Of a stretch of DNA of 64,000 bases, positions 46,268-55,018 are shown one piece after another; positions within the stretch are counted from its first letter, which is position 1, and every line of letters starts with the position of its first letter. The DNA lies in NCBI RefSeq assembly GCF_037860835.1, contig NZ_JBBEOG010000003.1, positions 248,001-312,000 of the forward strand, read 5' to 3'. The notes beneath the pieces were generated by a model, which was not told the DNA's origin, searched no databases, and was given only the letters and a program-made list of their open reading frames with translations. The position numbers and the translations under genes were made by a program. The stretch comes from Aquipuribacter nitratireducens. GTDB taxonomy: Bacteria; Actinomycetota; Actinomycetes; Actinomycetales; JBBAYJ01.

Positions 46268-46352
46268 ACAACCCCTGTGCCGCAGGGATCGGGGCGCGGA
46301 AACGGCCACTTCGGCCCATACAACCCCTGTGCCGCAGGGATCGGGGCGCGGA
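46268..46352. repeat. 33-bp direct repeat, two copies with 52-bp period, in a convergent gap
   Basis: The unit at 46268-46300 is repeated exactly at 46320-46352. Each unit starts ACAACCCCTGTGCCGCAGGG and contains a CCCTG/CAGGG hairpin followed by ATCGGGGCGCGGA. The 19-bp spacer contains its own GGCC hairpin. It fills the gap between the second trkA gene and the convergent DUF3159 gene, so it may be a dispersed intergenic element or a bidirectional terminator. I find no other copy in this window. Confidence 0.85.
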
Positions 46353-46360
46353 TGCTGGCC

Positions 46361-47062
46361 TCAGGCGGGCGCGCGTCCGGGGGCCTCGGCCTCCTGCGCC
46401 CGGCGCTCGGCGAGCGCGGCGGCCTCCTCCTCGGTCAGCGGCGTGCGCCCGGCGGCGAGCATCCCCCCGATGACGAGGACGCTGAGCCCGAGCAGCGGCC
46501 AGCCGAGGGCGACCTTCGTGGCGCCGAGCACGACGACCGAGCCCGCGAGGTACAGCGGGAGCTGCACGACGACGCGGATGACGTAGTTCGCGAGCAGCAC
46601 CGCCGTCAGCCGCTGGAAGAGCCGCCGCACGGCCGGTCGGGCGCGCCAGCCGGCCACGTCACCGGTCACCGCGCCGAAGAGGAGCCCGACGACGGGCCAG
46701 CCGCTCAGCATCGACAGGGAGAACACGACCGCGAGGCCGGCGTTGTACAGGATGCCGGGCAGGAAGAAGTCCCCGGCGTCCCCCGTCCGCACGGCGACGA
46801 GCGCGGAGACGACGACCCCGAACACCCCGGACAGCACGTGCGTGAGGGTCTGGCGCTGGAGCAGCCGCACGACGACGAAGACCGCCGTGGCGGCCACGGC
46901 CGCGACGACCGAGGTGCGCAGCTGCGACGTGAGCCCCCACGCGCTGAGGAACACGACGATGGGGACCGCCGCCTCGACGGTGCCGCGCCAGCCCCCCAGC
47001 GCCTTGAGCAGCTCGGTGCGGACGACGGCCTCGACGGTGGTCGGGACCTCGGCCTGCGTCAC
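46361..47062 (-). CDS. DUF3159 family membrane protein
   Basis: A 233-residue actinobacterial membrane protein with about six hydrophobic segments (VPIVVFLSAWGL, VVAAVAATAVFVVVRLL, FFLPGILYNAGLAVVFSLSML, VVGLLFGAVTG, and others), matching DUF3159. The C-terminal EEEAAALAERRAQEAEAPGR tail is charged. The function is unknown. The GTG at 47060-47062 overlaps the OB-fold gene stop by 4 bp. Confidence 0.85.
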   Translation of the reverse strand: MTQAEVPTTVEAVVRTELLKALGGWRGTVEAAVPIVVFLSAWGLTSQLRTSVVAAVAATAVFVVVRLLQRQTLTHVLSGVFGVVVSALVAVRTGDAGDFFLPGILYNAGLAVVFSLSMLSGWPVVGLLFGAVTGDVAGWRARPAVRRLFQRLTAVLLANYVIRVVVQLPLYLAGSVVVLGATKVALGWPLLGLSVLVIGGMLAAGRTPLTEEEAAALAERRAQEAEAPGRAPA

Positions 47063-47436
47063 GTGCGCGCCGGCAGGAGCTCGTACGCCGGGTTGTAGAT
47101 GACCTTGCTGCCGTCGTCGCAGCGGGACACCGTGCCGGTGACGCGCAGCTGGCGGCCCGGCTCGACCCCGGGGATGGCGCTGCGACCGATCCAGCGCAGC
47201 CGGACGGTGCCCGAGCCGTCGAAGAGCTCGGCCTCGAGGTGGCAGGAGGCCGGGGCGGGCTCGACGGTCACAGACCGGAGCGTGCCGCACAGCGTGGCGC
47301 GGCAGCGGCCCGGCAGGTCGACCACGGGGGTCCCCCCGAGCCGGCCCACGGCCTCCGCCTGCCGGCGCGCGGCGAGCTCGTCGTCGCTGCGGGTGAGCGA
47401 CGCCAGGGCCCGGCGCCAGGCGCGGTCTGTCGTCAT
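47059..47436 (-). CDS. OB-fold nucleic acid-binding domain protein
   Basis: A 125-residue protein with an OB-fold (GRCRATLCGTLRSVTV ... GTVRLRWIGRSAIPGVEPGRQLRVTGTV), a RecG-wedge/RecJ-like tRNA_anti type that binds single-stranded nucleic acid. It is conserved between DUF3710 and DUF3159 genes in actinobacteria. TAACCT ends 6 nt before the ATG, and the TAA of this -10 is also the stop codon of the upstream DUF3710 gene. Confidence 0.85.
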   Translation of the reverse strand: MTTDRAWRRALASLTRSDDELAARRQAEAVGRLGGTPVVDLPGRCRATLCGTLRSVTVEPAPASCHLEAELFDGSGTVRLRWIGRSAIPGVEPGRQLRVTGTVSRCDDGSKVIYNPAYELLPART

Positions 47437-47445
47437 GGGTCCAGG

Positions 47446-48180
47446 TTACGACTGCTCGGGAGCGGCGTCCGACGAGTCGCCGGTCTCCTCGTCGGCTCCC
47501 CCGTCCGGCGGTACCGGCGGTGCGGGACGGGCCGGCCGGGCGCCCTCGGGGAGGCGGAGGGGCAGCGGTTCGCGGGGCGCCATCGGCTCGCTCCCGCGGA
47601 CGACGACCGCCGTGCGGACGACCTCCTCGAGGAGGTCGCCGCGACCGCGGGCGGCGAGCTCGTCGGGCAGCGTGGCGCCGGCGCTCGCGAGGACCTCGGG
47701 ACCGGAGAACACGGCCCGGACGAACCACCGCGGGCCGTCGACGCCGCAGAAGCGCTGCACCTGCAGGACCTTGCGTCCGTCGGGCAGCTGGGTCGGGACC
47801 TGGGCGACGAGCTCGGTGCCGAAGCTGCCCTCCCGCTCCTCGACGCGCCCGCCGCCCGCGGCGACGGCCTTGGCGATCTCGGGGCGGACCTCGTCCCACA
47901 CCCCGCTGCTGCGCGGGGCGGCGAACGCCGTCAGCTGGACGTTGGACGCCTCGGCCTGCACCGTGACGGCGGCGACCCGCTGCGTCGCCTTGTCGACGTC
48001 GAGGCGGACCTTGAGCTCGGGTCGCGCGACGAGGCGCAGCGCCCCGAGGTCGAGCATGCCCTCGGTGGGTGCGGCGGGGTCGGCGGCGTCGAGCGGACCG
48101 GTCCCGGGCGACACCGGGACGGGCGCCGGCTCGGGGACGCTGGGGTCGGGCCGGGTCGACCGGCTCCAGAACGGGCTCAC
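47446..48180 (-). CDS. DUF3710 family protein
   Basis: A 244-residue actinobacterial protein of unknown function. The core GMLDLGALRLVARPELKVRLDVDK ... VQLTAFAAPRSSGVWDEVRPEIAKAV ... GPRWFVRAVFSG matches DUF3710; the ends are Pro/Glu-rich and probably disordered. The GTG at 48178-48180 overlaps the dut stop by 4 bp, so it is made with dUTPase. Confidence 0.88.
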   Translation of the reverse strand: MSPFWSRSTRPDPSVPEPAPVPVSPGTGPLDAADPAAPTEGMLDLGALRLVARPELKVRLDVDKATQRVAAVTVQAEASNVQLTAFAAPRSSGVWDEVRPEIAKAVAAGGGRVEEREGSFGTELVAQVPTQLPDGRKVLQVQRFCGVDGPRWFVRAVFSGPEVLASAGATLPDELAARGRGDLLEEVVRTAVVVRGSEPMAPREPLPLRLPEGARPARPAPPVPPDGGADEETGDSSDAAPEQS

Positions 48181-48704
48181 GTGTCTCCTCGGGTGCGGGT
48201 GCGGTCGGCGGCCGGGTGGGCCGGGCCGGCGGGCTCGAGCGGGCCGCGCCCGGTGGAGCCGAACCCGCCGTCGCCGCGCGCGGAGCCGGGCAGCCGGTCC
48301 ACCTCGACGAGGCGCACCCCCGGCAGGTCGACGACGACGAGCTGGGCGACACGCTCCCCCGCGCGCAGCTCCACCGTGTCGTCGGGGTCGGTGTTGTGCA
48401 ACGTCACGCGCACCTCGCCGCGGTAGCCCGCGTCGACGGTGCCGGGGGCGTTGAGCACCGTCACGCCGTGGCGGGCGGCGAGCCCCGAGCGCGGCAGCAC
48501 GAAGGCTGCCGCACCGTCGGGCAGGGCGAGCGCCACGCCGGTCCCGACGGTCGCGCGCCGCCCGGGGGCGAGCACGACGTCCTCGGTGGTGACGAGGTCG
48601 AGCCCGGCGTCGCCGGGGCGGGCGCGCGCGGGCAGCGGCACGCCGGCGTCGCGGCGGACGAGGACGACGACCTCGTGGCGCTGGTCGCTGCGGTCGCCGG
48701 GCAC
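48177..48704 (-). CDS. dut: dUTP diphosphatase
   Basis: A 175-residue enzyme that hydrolyses dUTP to dUMP and keeps uracil out of DNA. The five motifs are present: GDAGLDL, PRSGLA, VDAGYRGEV (with active Asp), GERVAQLVV and a C-terminal RGDGGFGSTGR arm. It forms trimers in related species. The GTG at 48702-48704 is preceded 8 nt upstream by TAGGCT (48713-48718, minus strand). Confidence 0.94.
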   Translation of the reverse strand: MPGDRSDQRHEVVVLVRRDAGVPLPARARPGDAGLDLVTTEDVVLAPGRRATVGTGVALALPDGAAAFVLPRSGLAARHGVTVLNAPGTVDAGYRGEVRVTLHNTDPDDTVELRAGERVAQLVVVDLPGVRLVEVDRLPGSARGDGGFGSTGRGPLEPAGPAHPAADRTRTRGDT

Positions 48705-48785
48705 GGGGACAGAGCCTAGCCACCGGGCGCGGGGGCCTCGGACCCCGTCGGTGGTGCCCGCGGACGGCCTGGCACGCTCTGTGTC

Positions 48786-49289
48786 GTGGTGGAGGCCGTG
48801 TCCGAGGCGGAGCAGGAGCGGTTCCGGGAGCGGCTGTGGCCCGCGCCGTGGGTGTGGGGCGGAGGGGCGCTGGTCGCGCTCACGCTCGGCGTCGTGTTCG
48901 TGCCGGCGACGGACCTCGTCGCCGCCAGCGTCGTCGCCGTGGTCGCGCTGGGGGCGGTCGCGGCGCTCCTCGCGTGGTGGAGCCCTGTGGTGCGGGTCGT
49001 CGAGCCCGCGCCGGGCGCCGGACTGTGGTTGCAGGCGGGCGACGCCCGCATCCCCGTCGTCGCGCTCGGTCCCGCGGTCCCGCTCGACGCCCCGACCATG
49101 CGGCACGAGCTCGGGCCGGGCCTGGACGCGCGCTCCCACCGCTGCATCCGCGGCTGGGTCGCGAGCGGTGTCCGGGTCCCCGTCACCGACCCCCGCGACC
49201 CGGTGCCCTACTGGCTGGTGAGCACCCGTCGTCCGGAGCGGCTGGCCGCGGCGCTGGCCGCTGCGACGGGGCCCGCCGGGGCGGGGTGA
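48786..49289 (+). CDS. DUF3093 family membrane protein
   Basis: A 167-residue protein with two membrane helices near the N-terminus (about residues 23-42 and 46-62) and a soluble C-terminal part (DPRDPVPYWLVSTRRPERLAAAL), matching actinobacterial DUF3093. It lies divergent from dut in many genomes, as here. CACGCT ends 7 nt before the GTG. The function is unknown. Confidence 0.85.
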   Translation: MVEAVSEAEQERFRERLWPAPWVWGGGALVALTLGVVFVPATDLVAASVVAVVALGAVAALLAWWSPVVRVVEPAPGAGLWLQAGDARIPVVALGPAVPLDAPTMRHELGPGLDARSHRCIRGWVASGVRVPVTDPRDPVPYWLVSTRRPERLAAALAAATGPAGAG

Positions 49290-49320
49290 CCCGCCCCGGC
49301 GACGTCCTGGTGCGTGCGCC

Positions 49321-49614
49321 TCAGGCGCACTCGCTGCAGATGGGGAGGCCGTCCTTCTCGCCGGCGAGCTGGCTGCGGTGGTGCACGAGGAAGCACGAGC
49401 CGCACGTGAACTCGTCCTGCTGCGGCGGGAGGACCTGGACGGACAGGTCCTCGTTGGACAGGTCGGCGCCGGGGAGCTCGAAGCCCTCGGCGGCCTCCGC
49501 CTCGTCCTCGTCGACCTGCCCGGTCTTCGTGTCGCCCCGGCGCGCCTTCAGCTCCTCGATGGAGTCCTCGGAGTCGTCGTCGGTCTTGCGCGGTGCGTCG
49601 TAGTCGGTCGCCAC
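49321..49614 (-). CDS. DUF4193 family zinc-ribbon protein
   Basis: A 97-residue acidic protein with an N-terminus MATDYDAPRKTDDDSEDS, highly conserved in actinobacteria, and a C-terminal pair CGSC...CSEC that should bind zinc (DUF4193). The GTG at 49612-49614 gives the conserved N-terminus; a GTG 12 bp upstream would add four residues. The function is unknown; conservation of the gene next to dut and suhB suggests a housekeeping role. Confidence 0.88.
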   Translation of the reverse strand: MATDYDAPRKTDDDSEDSIEELKARRGDTKTGQVDEDEAEAAEGFELPGADLSNEDLSVQVLPPQQDEFTCGSCFLVHHRSQLAGEKDGLPICSECA

Positions 49615-49766
49615 TGGCGTCGTCACACTCCACGGTCGGGTGGGCCGGGAACCTGCTCCCCGGTCCGGGGCTGTCACGCCAACGTCGCGGCGCGGCAGTT
49701 CATGCCCGCGACGTCTCGCGGCGCGCGATTGTGCCCTACCGGGGCGTCGTCCACCACGGCGGGGGG
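49615..49766. other. intergenic region upstream of DUF4193 gene
   Basis: About 150 bp between the DUF4193 start and the stop of the inositol monophosphatase gene (both minus strand). It is GC-rich with partial inverted repeats (for example GCGGCGCGG and TCGCGGCGCGCGA), and a possible -10 CACAAT on the minus strand near 49731. No small gene is evident; it probably holds the DUF4193 promoter. Confidence 0.35.
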
Positions 49767-50621
49767 TCAGACGGGTCCGGCCGCCCTGACGCCCGTGGCG
49801 GCCTCCGCCTCGCGGAGCAGCACGTCGAGGGCGTGGGCGACGCCGGGCGCGGCCGCGACGACGAGCTCGCGGGAGGGGCGCCCCCCGTCCGGCCCGTGGA
49901 CGGTCCCGCCCGCCTCCGCCACGACGAGCGCGCCCGCGGCGTGGTCCCACGGGTTGAGCTCCCGCTCGACGTAGGCGTCGAGTCGCCCGGCCCCGACGGC
50001 GCAGAGGTCGAGCGCCGCCGAGCCGATCCGGCGGACGTCCCGCACCCGCGGCAGGAGGTGGGCCAGGAGCCTCGCCTGCTCGTCGCGGACCTCCGGCCGG
50101 TAGGAGAAGCCGGTGCCGAGCAGGCACACCTCGAGGTCCGTGCAGCCGGACGTCCGCAGCGGTGCGCCGTCGAGGTCGGCGCCGTGTCCGGCGGCGGCGG
50201 AGAAGGTCTCGTCGCGCGCGACGTCGTGCACCGCCCCGGCGAGCGGCTGCCACACCGCCGGGTCGCCGGGACCCGCGACGACGGCGACGCTCACCGCGTA
50301 CGCGCCGATGCCGTAGAGGTAGTTGACGGTGCCGTCGAGGGGGTCGAGCACCCACGTGAGCCCGGACCGGCCCTCGCTGGCGCCGCCCTCCTCCCCGAGC
50401 ACGGCGTCGTCGGGCCGGAGCTCCGCCAGCCGCTCCCTCAGCAGCGCCTCCGCCGCCTCGTCGGCCGCGGTCACGACGTCGGTCCCGCTGGACTTCGTCC
50501 GCGCGACCGCGACGTCCCCGGCGACGGCGCGCCGGTGCTCGCGCAGCAGGTCGCCGGTCTCCGCGGCGAGCCTGCGCGCGAGCGCCCGCAGCCCCTCCGG
50601 GTCAGGCGCCGGCACGCTCAC
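49767..50621 (-). CDS. inositol monophosphatase family protein
   Basis: A 284-residue Mg2+-dependent phosphatase of the IMPase/SuhB fold. The metal ligands are in GEEGG (Glu), [15 protein letters not shown] (Asp-x-Leu-Asp) and [17 protein letters not shown] (Asp). It may make free inositol for mycothiol or inositol lipids; the substrate is inferred. The start overlaps the ferrochelatase 3' end by 20 bp. Confidence 0.92.
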   Translation of the reverse strand: MSVPAPDPEGLRALARRLAAETGDLLREHRRAVAGDVAVARTKSSGTDVVTAADEAAEALLRERLAELRPDDAVLGEEGGASEGRSGLTWVLDPLDGTVNYLYGIGAYAVSVAVVAGPGDPAVWQPLAGAVHDVARDETFSAAAGHGADLDGAPLRTSGCTDLEVCLLGTGFSYRPEVRDEQARLLAHLLPRVRDVRRIGSAALDLCAVGAGRLDAYVERELNPWDHAAGALVVAEAGGTVHGPDGGRPSRELVVAAAPGVAHALDVLLREAEAATGVRAAGPV

Positions 50622-51756
50622 CGGCCACGGCGGGCTGCTGCCAGTCCTCCCCGCACGCCGCGGGCCGGTCCGGGGTGCGGAGGTTCGCGCAGCAGCCGAC
50701 CGGGCACACGCTGTGGCTGGGTCCCCACGGCCCGACCGCGGGGCGCTGCGGGTCCTCGCCGCGCGCCACGGCCGCGCGCTCCACGAGGAGGTCGACGAGC
50801 CCCCGGACGAAGGCGGGTGCCGTGCCGACGGTGGCGGCCCGGGCCATGACGAGGCCGAGCTCGTCGGCGGTCTCCTGCGCCTCGGTGTCGATGTCGAACT
50901 TCACCTCCATGTGGTCGGAGACGAAGCCGATCGGGGACACGACGACCGCCCGGGCACCTCCCTCGTGGAGGGCCCGCAGGTGGTCGTTGACGTCCGGCTC
51001 GAGCCACGGCTGCGTCGGCGGGCCGGAGCGGGAGCAGTAGACGAGGTCCCACGCCACCTCGCGACCGAGCCGTTCACCGACGGCGCCGGCGACGCTCGCG
51101 CACACGTCGCGGTGCTGCGCGCTGTACGCGCCCCCGTCGGGACCGGAGGCGTCCTCCATCGCGTCGGGGACCGAGTGGGTGACGAACACGAGGCGGGCGT
51201 CGTCGTGGCCCTCGGGCAGCGAGCGGTAGGCGGACTCGACGGCGTCGGTGTTCGCCGCGACGAAGCCCGGCACGTTGAAGTAGTGGCGCACCTTGTCGAC
51301 GGCGACGGCGCGCCCCTCGGCGGCGAGCGCGAGGACGCTCGCGGCGATGTCCTCGCGGTACTGCCGGCAGCCGGAGTACGAGCTGTAGGCGGAGGTGACG
51401 ACGGCGAGCACGCGCCGGGCCCCGCCGTCGTGGGCCTCGCGGAGGGTGTCGGTGAGGTACGGCTCCCAGTTCCGGTTGCCCCACACGAGCGGCAGGTCGA
51501 CGCCGCGGGCGTCGAGCTCGGCGCGCAGGGCGGCGAGGAGGGCGCGGTTCTGGTCGTTGATGGGGCTCCGCCCGCCGAAGTGGAGGTAGTGCTCGGCCAC
51601 GGCCTCCAGCCGTTCCCGGGGGATGCCGCGCCCGCGCGTCACGTTCTCGAGGAAGGGCATGACGTCGTCGGGGCCCTCCGGCCCCCCGAAGGAGAGCAGG
51701 AGGAGCGCGTCGTAGGGGCGCAGGTCCGCAGGGCTCGGCGTCGCGTCGGGGTCCAC
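50602..51756 (-). CDS. cpfC: coproporphyrin III ferrochelatase
   Basis: A 384-residue enzyme that inserts Fe2+ into coproporphyrin III in the actinobacterial coproporphyrin-dependent heme pathway (older name hemH). Characteristic segments are [50 protein letters not shown] and [20 protein letters not shown] with the catalytic Glu/His. Cysteines in [14 protein letters not shown] and ACGE near the C-terminus could hold the 2Fe-2S cluster known from this group. The GTG follows GAGAAT by 6 nt. Confidence 0.94.
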   Translation of the reverse strand: MDPDATPSPADLRPYDALLLLSFGGPEGPDDVMPFLENVTRGRGIPRERLEAVAEHYLHFGGRSPINDQNRALLAALRAELDARGVDLPLVWGNRNWEPYLTDTLREAHDGGARRVLAVVTSAYSSYSGCRQYREDIAASVLALAAEGRAVAVDKVRHYFNVPGFVAANTDAVESAYRSLPEGHDDARLVFVTHSVPDAMEDASGPDGGAYSAQHRDVCASVAGAVGERLGREVAWDLVYCSRSGPPTQPWLEPDVNDHLRALHEGGARAVVVSPIGFVSDHMEVKFDIDTEAQETADELGLVMARAATVGTAPAFVRGLVDLLVERAAVARGEDPQRPAVGPWGPSHSVCPVGCCANLRTPDRPAACGEDWQQPAVAGERAGA

Positions 51757-51762
51757 GGGCCG

Positions 51763-51768
51763 ATTCTC
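51763..51768 (-). promoter_or_regulatory. -10 element of cpfC
   Basis: GAGAAT on the minus strand with 6 nt to the GTG and no Shine-Dalgarno. It suggests a leaderless cpfC-suhB-like transcript. Confidence 0.4.
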
Positions 51769-51923
51769 GCCCGGGCGGCGCCCGGGCGGCACGCCGGGCC
51801 ACCCGTCCGCCCGACACGCGCCCGGCCTGCGTCGCCGCGAGCCGCAGCGGTGGCACAGTGCAGGTCACGGGACGGCCCGCCGCGAGGCCTCGGTGCGGCG
51901 GTCCCGCGGGACGGAGGCGAGGC

Positions 51924-53057
51924 ATGGACACCCTGCGACTGGTCGAGGTCGCCCCGGACGGCGAGCTCGTCCTCATGACGGGCGACGGGCGCCGGTTCCG
52001 GTTCGAGGTCGACGAGCAGGTCCGGACGGCGGTGCGCCGCACGCGCCCCGCACCCACCCCGGGCCCGGACGACCGGACCCCGCGGCCCGGCCCCCGCGAG
52101 GTGCAGGCGCGCATCCGCGCCGGTGCCGACGCCGAGGAGGTCGCGTCGCAGACCGGTCTCGACGTCGACTACGTGCGCCGCTTCGAGGGCCCGGTGCTCG
52201 CCGAGCGCGCCCACGTCAGCGAGGTCGCGCGGGCCGCGCTCGTCGACCGCGGCGACCCCGGCTCGTCTCTCGAGCGGGTCGTCCTCGACGAGCTCGGCGC
52301 CGACGGCGGGTCGGTCGACGACGTCCGCTGGGACTCCCGCAAGGTGGAGGGGACCCGCTGGCACGTCGTCGCCCGCTCGCGCAGCGCGGGGACGGTGCAG
52401 GAGGCGACGTGGGTGTTCGACACCGCCACCCGCTCCCTCGAGGCCGCCGACGCCGCCGCGGAGCGCCTCACCGGCGCGGAACGCCGACGGCGCCTCAGTG
52501 CGGTGCGGGAGACCGTCTTCGACGTCGAGCGCCCCGCGCCGGGGACCGGACGCCCGCGCGGTGGCACGGTCGAGCTGCTCGACACCCTCGCGCGTCAGCG
52601 GGGTCGCCGACCCGTCCTGGCCACCGACGCCCTGGGCGTCGGGCGGGACGCCGCCGAGGAGCGGCCCGCACCGGTGGTGGAGCAGGCGGAGCAGGCGGAG
52701 GGAACGGACGAGGAGGCCGCGCCCGGCGACGGGCCGGCGCCCGCGACCACCACCCGTCGCCCGCTGGGGCTCGTCCGTGCGGGCGGTACCGCGGAGCCGG
52801 TGGAGGGCTCCGGGGACGTTCCCGCGAGCCCGAGCATCGAGCCGGACCTGCTCAGCGAGCTCCACCTCGACGTGCCGCTGCCCGCGCCGCTCCCCCGACC
52901 CTCCTCGGCCCCGGCCGACCGGCGCCGACCTGCGGCGTCGTCGTTCGAGGCGGCCCGCACGGGAACCGAGCCGGACCCGGCGAAGCGGCCCCGGCGGCGC
53001 CGCGCGGCCGTGCCGAGCTGGGACGAGATCGTGTTCGGGGCGAAGCGCGACGGCTGA
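51924..53057 (+). CDS. sepH: septation protein SepH
   Basis: A 377-residue protein with the N-terminal DUF3071 domain (MDTLRLVEVAPDGELVLM ... VRRTRP), a helix-turn-helix-like segment (EVQARIRAGADAEEVASQTGLDVDYVRRFEGPVLAERAHV, about residues 58-98) and a long Pro/Ala/Glu-rich C-terminus. SepH binds FtsZ and promotes Z-ring assembly in Streptomyces and other actinobacteria. GGAGG precedes the ATG by 7 nt. Confidence 0.93.
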   Translation: MDTLRLVEVAPDGELVLMTGDGRRFRFEVDEQVRTAVRRTRPAPTPGPDDRTPRPGPREVQARIRAGADAEEVASQTGLDVDYVRRFEGPVLAERAHVSEVARAALVDRGDPGSSLERVVLDELGADGGSVDDVRWDSRKVEGTRWHVVARSRSAGTVQEATWVFDTATRSLEAADAAAERLTGAERRRRLSAVRETVFDVERPAPGTGRPRGGTVELLDTLARQRGRRPVLATDALGVGRDAAEERPAPVVEQAEQAEGTDEEAAPGDGPAPATTTRRPLGLVRAGGTAEPVEGSGDVPASPSIEPDLLSELHLDVPLPAPLPRPSSAPADRRRPAASSFEAARTGTEPDPAKRPRRRRAAVPSWDEIVFGAKRDG

Positions 53058-53066
53058 GGGGGCCCG

Positions 53067-53864
53067 TCAGCCGCCGGCGCGCGGCGCGGCGGGATACCCC
53101 TCCCACAGCGTCGCCGCCCGGCGCTCCGCCTCCTGCTCCCGGCGGCGGCGCTCCGCCTCGGCCTGTGCGACGAGCTGGGCGCCCGGGTCGATGGGGCAGG
53201 ACCCGGCCTCCTCCGCCGCCCACGGCAGCACGTCCGGGGACAGGGTGCCCGCCCCCGCCGCGGCCGCGGTCATCCGCCGCATGAAGTGGCGGCGGCACAG
53301 GACCTCGTAGGCGATGACGGACCGGTCGCCGTCGGTGCTGACGTCGCCCACGACGACCTGCGCGCCGTCGACGACCATGCGCCCGTCGACCGTGCGCGCG
53401 TTGTGGGTGCCCCGTCGCCCGCACCAGCACAGTGCCGCGACCTGCAGCACCTCGACGCGGTCGGCGAGCTCGACGAGTCGCTTCGAACCGGGGAACAGCT
53501 GCGCCCGGAAGTCGCTCGTGATCCCGAAGGCGAAGACGTCGACGCCCAGCTCGTCGACGACCCGCGCGAGCTGGTCGACCTGCTCGGCCGTGTAGAACTG
53601 CGCCTCGTCGCACACGAGGTAGTCGACCCGTCGGCCCGCCAGACGCGCGTCGACGACGACCTGCCAGAGGTCGGTGCCGTCCGCGACCTCGCGGGCGGGG
53701 CGGTCGAGGCCGAGCCGGCTCGACACCCTGCCCTCGCCGGCGCGGTCCCGCCGCGAGAACAGCATCCCCTGCAGGCCCCGCGCGGCCCGGGTGTGGTCGA
53801 CCTGCAGGGCGAGGGTCGACTTGCCGGAGTCCATCGTCCCGCAGAAGAAGACGAGCTCGGCCAC
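53067..53864 (-). CDS. tdk: thymidine kinase (class II)
   Basis: A 265-residue kinase. It has the Walker A-like GTMDSGKSTLALQ, the acidic Walker B DYLVCDEAQFYT, FGITSDFRAQLFPGS and the lasso/zinc segments CWCGRRGTHNAR and CRRHF. The C-terminus has a charged extension (about 215-265). GTG at 53862-53864 gives the usual MAELVFF start with TAGCGT 8 nt upstream; a GTG at 53891 that overlaps the upstream stop by 4 bp is also possible. Confidence 0.93.
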   Translation of the reverse strand: MAELVFFCGTMDSGKSTLALQVDHTRAARGLQGMLFSRRDRAGEGRVSSRLGLDRPAREVADGTDLWQVVVDARLAGRRVDYLVCDEAQFYTAEQVDQLARVVDELGVDVFAFGITSDFRAQLFPGSKRLVELADRVEVLQVAALCWCGRRGTHNARTVDGRMVVDGAQVVVGDVSTDGDRSVIAYEVLCRRHFMRRMTAAAAGAGTLSPDVLPWAAEEAGSCPIDPGAQLVAQAEAERRRREQEAERRAATLWEGYPAAPRAGG

Positions 53865-53887
53865 GCCCGCCGACGCTACCGGGCCCG

Positions 53888-55018
53888 TCACGGCAGCAGC
53901 CGCAGCAGCGGGACGGCGGTCTCGACGTCGGTCACGGACCCGTGCTGGCCGACCATGCCGAGCAGGGAGGCCTCGTCGCGCTCGCTGTCGACGACGGCGA
54001 GGTCACCGTGGGCCGCCACGAGGACGTCCCCCACGCGGGCCCGGACGCGCGACCCCGGCTCGCCCCCGAGCCAGCCGGCGGCGACCGCCGAGTCGAGGAC
54101 GCGGACCTCCGCGCGGCCCGCGAGGGCGTCGGCCCAGCGCCCGGCGACGCGCTCGGCGGCGCCGGGCCCGGTCCGCAGCTGCACGAGGCGGGGTTCGCCC
54201 GCCGTCGCGAGGACCTCCTCCCGCAGGTGGGGGTGCTCGGCGACGTCGAGGCGGCGCTGCGGGGGGCAGTCGACCATGCCGTGATCGGCGGTGACGAGGA
54301 CGACCGCGTCGGCGGGCGCCAGCCTGCGCAGCGCGGCGAGCCCCGCGTCGATGCGCTCGAGCTCCCCGGCCCACTCGTGCGAGCCGCAGCCCCGGGCGTG
54401 CCCGGTCTTGTCGACGTCCCCCCAGTACACGTTGACCATGGCGCGGGGCGTGGCGCGCAGGGCGCGGGCGGCGGCGGCGACGCGCGCGTCGAGGCTCTCG
54501 GCGGCGACGTAGCGGGGACCCCGCAGCGCCGCGCGGGTGAGTCCGGACCCTGCGAACTGCTTCGGCCCGACCATCGTGACGGGCACCCCGGTGGCGAGGA
54601 CGCGCTCGAAGACCGTGGGGTGCGGTTGCCACTCCTCGGGGTCGACGTCGGCCGGCCACGTGAGGTGGTTGACGACACCGGTCCCGCCGGGCCGGAAGGC
54701 ACGGTAGCCGACGAGCCCGTGCGCGGCGGGGTGGCAGCCGGTGCCGAGCGTCGCGAGCGCCGTCGCCGTCGTCGACGGGACGGTCGTCCGCAGCTCCGTG
54801 GCGGCGCCGTCCGGCTGTGACTGCGCCGCCCGGCGCAGCGCCGGGGCGTGGCCGCCGCGCTCGGCGAGCAGCCGCGCGCCGAGACCGTCGACGAGGACGG
54901 TGCACACGCGCGGCCAGCGGCCCAGGCCCAGCGCCGGGTCGACGTCGAACCCGTCGGCCTCCAGCGCCCCCGCGACGCCGGGCAGGAGCCTGGCCAGCGA
55001 GGGGGCGGGGTCGCTCAC
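53888..55018 (-). CDS. alkaline phosphatase superfamily protein (nucleotide pyrophosphatase/phosphodiesterase-like)
   Basis: A 376-residue metalloenzyme of the type I phosphodiesterase family. Metal ligands are seen in VLVDGLGARL (Asp), TTVPSTTATALATLGTGCHPAAHGLVGY (nucleophile Thr), VYWGDVDKTGHARG (Asp and His), VTADHGMVD (Asp-His) and VGQHGSVTD (His). No signal peptide is seen. The substrate is unknown. The GTG overlaps the DUF5998 stop by 4 bp. Confidence 0.88.
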   Translation of the reverse strand: MSDPAPSLARLLPGVAGALEADGFDVDPALGLGRWPRVCTVLVDGLGARLLAERGGHAPALRRAAQSQPDGAATELRTTVPSTTATALATLGTGCHPAAHGLVGYRAFRPGGTGVVNHLTWPADVDPEEWQPHPTVFERVLATGVPVTMVGPKQFAGSGLTRAALRGPRYVAAESLDARVAAAARALRATPRAMVNVYWGDVDKTGHARGCGSHEWAGELERIDAGLAALRRLAPADAVVLVTADHGMVDCPPQRRLDVAEHPHLREEVLATAGEPRLVQLRTGPGAAERVAGRWADALAGRAEVRVLDSAVAAGWLGGEPGSRVRARVGDVLVAAHGDLAVVDSERDEASLLGMVGQHGSVTDVETAVPLLRLLP

